This document shows, in pieces, positions 62,835 to 64,000 of a stretch of 64,000 nt of DNA. Below the pieces are notes generated by a model. The model did no database searches, had not been told where the DNA came from, and saw only the letters and a program-made list of their open reading frames with translations. Made by a program: the position numbers and the translations under genes. Origin of the DNA: Henriciella sp. (GTDB lineage Bacteria > Pseudomonadota > Alphaproteobacteria > Caulobacterales > Hyphomonadaceae); contig JABSPZ010000006.1 in assembly GCA_013213785.1 (NCBI GenBank), forward strand, positions 1 through 64,000, read 5' to 3'. How positions within the stretch are numbered: the first letter of the stretch is position 1; every line of letters starts with the position of its first letter.

Positions 62835-63812
62835 ATGGGCGAGACGATGTGGGCTGTGGTGGTTGAAGAGGATCAGCCACTGAAACTTGGCGAAGTTGAG
62901 AAGCCGAGTTGCGGCCCGAATGACGTCCTTGTCGAGGTGATGACCGCCGGATTGAACCGCGCCGACCTGGTTCAGCGCAAAGGTCTCTACCCACCACCGC
63001 CTGGCGCCTCTCAGATTATGGGCCTGGAATGCGCCGGGACGATTGTCTCGATCGGGTCTGACGTGTCCGGTTGGTCAGTCGGCGACCGCGTCTGCGGCTT
63101 GATGGCGGGCGGCGGATACGCTGAGTACGCGGTCATTGATCAAGGGTCTTTATTCAAAATCCCCGACGGAATGAGCTTCGATGAAGCGGGCGCGCTACCG
63201 GAAGTCATGATGACGGTCTGGGCGAATATCTTTGATCGCTGCCAGTTTAAGGCTGGAGAAGCGGTCCTGATTCATGGCGGCACGAGCGGGATCGGCACCA
63301 TGGCCATCCAAATGCTCAAAACCGCGGGCGCGTCCAAGATCATGATCACAGCCGGTAGCGCGGACAAGTGCGACCGCGCCAAAGCGCTCGGCGCGGACAT
63401 CACGATCAACTATCGCGAGGAAGACTTTGAGCAGATTGTCCGCGACGCAGGCGGCGCTGACATCATTCTCGACATGGTGGGCGGCGATTATGTCCAGAAA
63501 AATATCTCTGCCGCCAAAGTCGGCGGGCGGATCGTCAATATCGCCTATATGCAGGGCTCGCAGGTCAATGTGAACTTGATGCCCCTTATGCTGAAGCGGC
63601 TTGTCTTGACCGGGACAACGCTGCGCGCACGCCCAAATGCGGACAAGCAGCGCATTCGAGATGCTATTCTCGCCGATTTCTGGCCTGCCGTGCTTTCCGG
63701 CGGCATCAAACCGGTGATCGACACGACATATGTCTTTGATCAAGCCGAAGCTGCACAGACGCATCTGGCGAAAGGCGGCCATGTCGGGAAGATCTTACTT
63801 TCTCGAAAATAG
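62835..63812 (+). CDS. NAD(P)H:quinone oxidoreductase, PIG3 family
   Basis: 325 residues of the zinc-free MDR fold. The N-terminal catalytic domain has VLVEVMTAGLNRADLVQRKGLYPPPPGASQIMGLECAGTI, and the cofactor domain has LIHGGTSGIGTMAIQMLKTAGASKIMITAGS. The end LAKGGHVGKILL is typical. PIG3-type enzymes reduce quinones with NADPH. It lies between DUF1192 and trcR, a conserved neighbourhood. Confidence 0.9.
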   Translation: MGETMWAVVVEEDQPLKLGEVEKPSCGPNDVLVEVMTAGLNRADLVQRKGLYPPPPGASQIMGLECAGTIVSIGSDVSGWSVGDRVCGLMAGGGYAEYAVIDQGSLFKIPDGMSFDEAGALPEVMMTVWANIFDRCQFKAGEAVLIHGGTSGIGTMAIQMLKTAGASKIMITAGSADKCDRAKALGADITINYREEDFEQIVRDAGGADIILDMVGGDYVQKNISAAKVGGRIVNIAYMQGSQVNVNLMPLMLKRLVLTGTTLRARPNADKQRIRDAILADFWPAVLSGGIKPVIDTTYVFDQAEAAQTHLAKGGHVGKILLSRK

Positions 63813-63902
63813 ACCCCGCGCATGACCGCAAAGTTAGGGTTTTAAAATCCTCCGTATCCGGCTATACGCACGGCGTTAGGTAATTTCACGCCTGAAACCT
63901 GA

Positions 63903-63928
63903 CCGCCCGAGACCCGAGTCTCGGGCGG
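63903..63928 (+). terminator. Strong hairpin between the oxidoreductase gene and trcR
   Basis: CCGCCCGAGAC (63903-63913) pairs perfectly with GTCTCGGGCGG (63918-63928) around a four-base loop. No strong U-run follows (CTGCATTTCTGG), so it may be a weak terminator or an attenuator or leader element for trcR. It lies 34 bases before the trcR start. Confidence 0.5.
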
Positions 63929-63962
63929 CTGCATTTCTGGCGCTTGTTTTAAGGAGCTTCCC

Positions 63963-64000
63963 ATGGCCGATATTTTGATGCCCAAGGCAACCGCGGTCTG
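63963..64000 (+). CDS. trcR: TrcR/DUF1013 cell-cycle regulator, start only
   Basis: Only the first 12 codons lie in the window: MADILMPKATAV, followed by the edge. This is the highly conserved opening of the DUF1013 (TrcR) family, an alphaproteobacterial protein linked to cell cycle transcription. TTAAGGAGCTTCCC precedes the ATG, giving a strong ribosome site. Full identification needs the sequence beyond the window. Confidence 0.7.
   Translation, partial: MADILMPKATAV

Overview
The window looks like chromosome of an alphaproteobacterium of the Hyphomonadaceae/Caulobacterales type. The reasons are gene content and order: CpdR next to an N-formylglutamate amidohydrolase, the glnD-murJ-trpS run, rpoH followed by a TrmH-type methylase, ffh-chorismate mutase-rpsP, and the DUF1192 / PIG3 oxidoreductase / TrcR (DUF1013) cluster at the right edge. 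No ribosomal RNA, CRISPR array or complete insertion sequence was seen. The family-level placement is inference.

Layout. (1) About 1-5266 is an accessory island, visibly more AT-rich than the rest. It ends at a tRNA-Val(GAC) gene and carries a complete tyrosine integrase next to the tRNA 3' end, a ParA ATPase with an N-terminal membrane segment plus a small helical partner, a coiled-coil/transmembrane protein of unknown role, a secreted CxC-starting protein that may have a TIMP/NTR-like fold, and a broken serine resolvase at the left edge. The other end of the island lies outside the window. (2) 5.4-14.7 kb is core: cpdR, N-formylglutamate amidohydrolase, a PhrR-like XRE regulator, hisN-type phosphatase, glnD (nitrogen signalling), murJ (lipid II flippase), trpS, a PCuAC copper chaperone and a DUF1244 protein. 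(3) 14.8-26.9 kb mixes core genes (rpoH, trmH-type methylase, a dTDP-glucose 4,6-dehydratase-like gene) with variable ones: a lipoprotein gene cut by one in-frame stop, a coupled ATP-grasp/membrane protein pair, an alpha/beta hydrolase with a TPR protein, a DJ-1/PfpI pseudogene with an internal deletion, a GGDEF-EAL protein and a HAD phosphatase. (4) 27-41 kb: rpmJ, lytic transglycosylase, MFS carrier, motA, a CPA1-type antiporter with TrkA-N domain, a zinc peptidase-like DUF45 protein, a large lipoprotein, a YmdB-like phosphodiesterase, a YebC regulator, msrA, a CnoX-type thioredoxin, and a LON-N/Trm112/DUF971 operon that ends in a 6S RNA gene. (5) 41.2-52 kb: M24 peptidase, a sulfotransferase/class IV aminotransferase/acyl-CoA ligase cluster, GST, alternative oxidase, an ArnT-like glycosyltransferase, a dicarboxylate symporter and OxyR. 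(6) 52-64 kb: a structured intergenic RNA candidate, GNAT, the ffh leader and ffh operon, a HEPN-like protein, an M28 peptidase, azoreductase, 2OG-Fe(II) oxygenase, a periplasmic peroxiredoxin-like protein, mdh, an HxlR regulator, DUF1465 and DUF1192 proteins, a quinone oxidoreductase and the start of trcR.

How it fits together. Most genes are housekeeping: nitrogen sensing, cell wall export, cell cycle control (CpdR, TrcR), protein targeting (Ffh) and stress response (RpoH, OxyR, MsrA, CnoX, alternative oxidase). The parts least explained by known families are the ParA-centred island, the ATP-grasp/membrane pair, the hairpin-rich region before the GNAT gene and the large beta-rich lipoproteins. 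Functions come from reading motifs by eye, with no database search.
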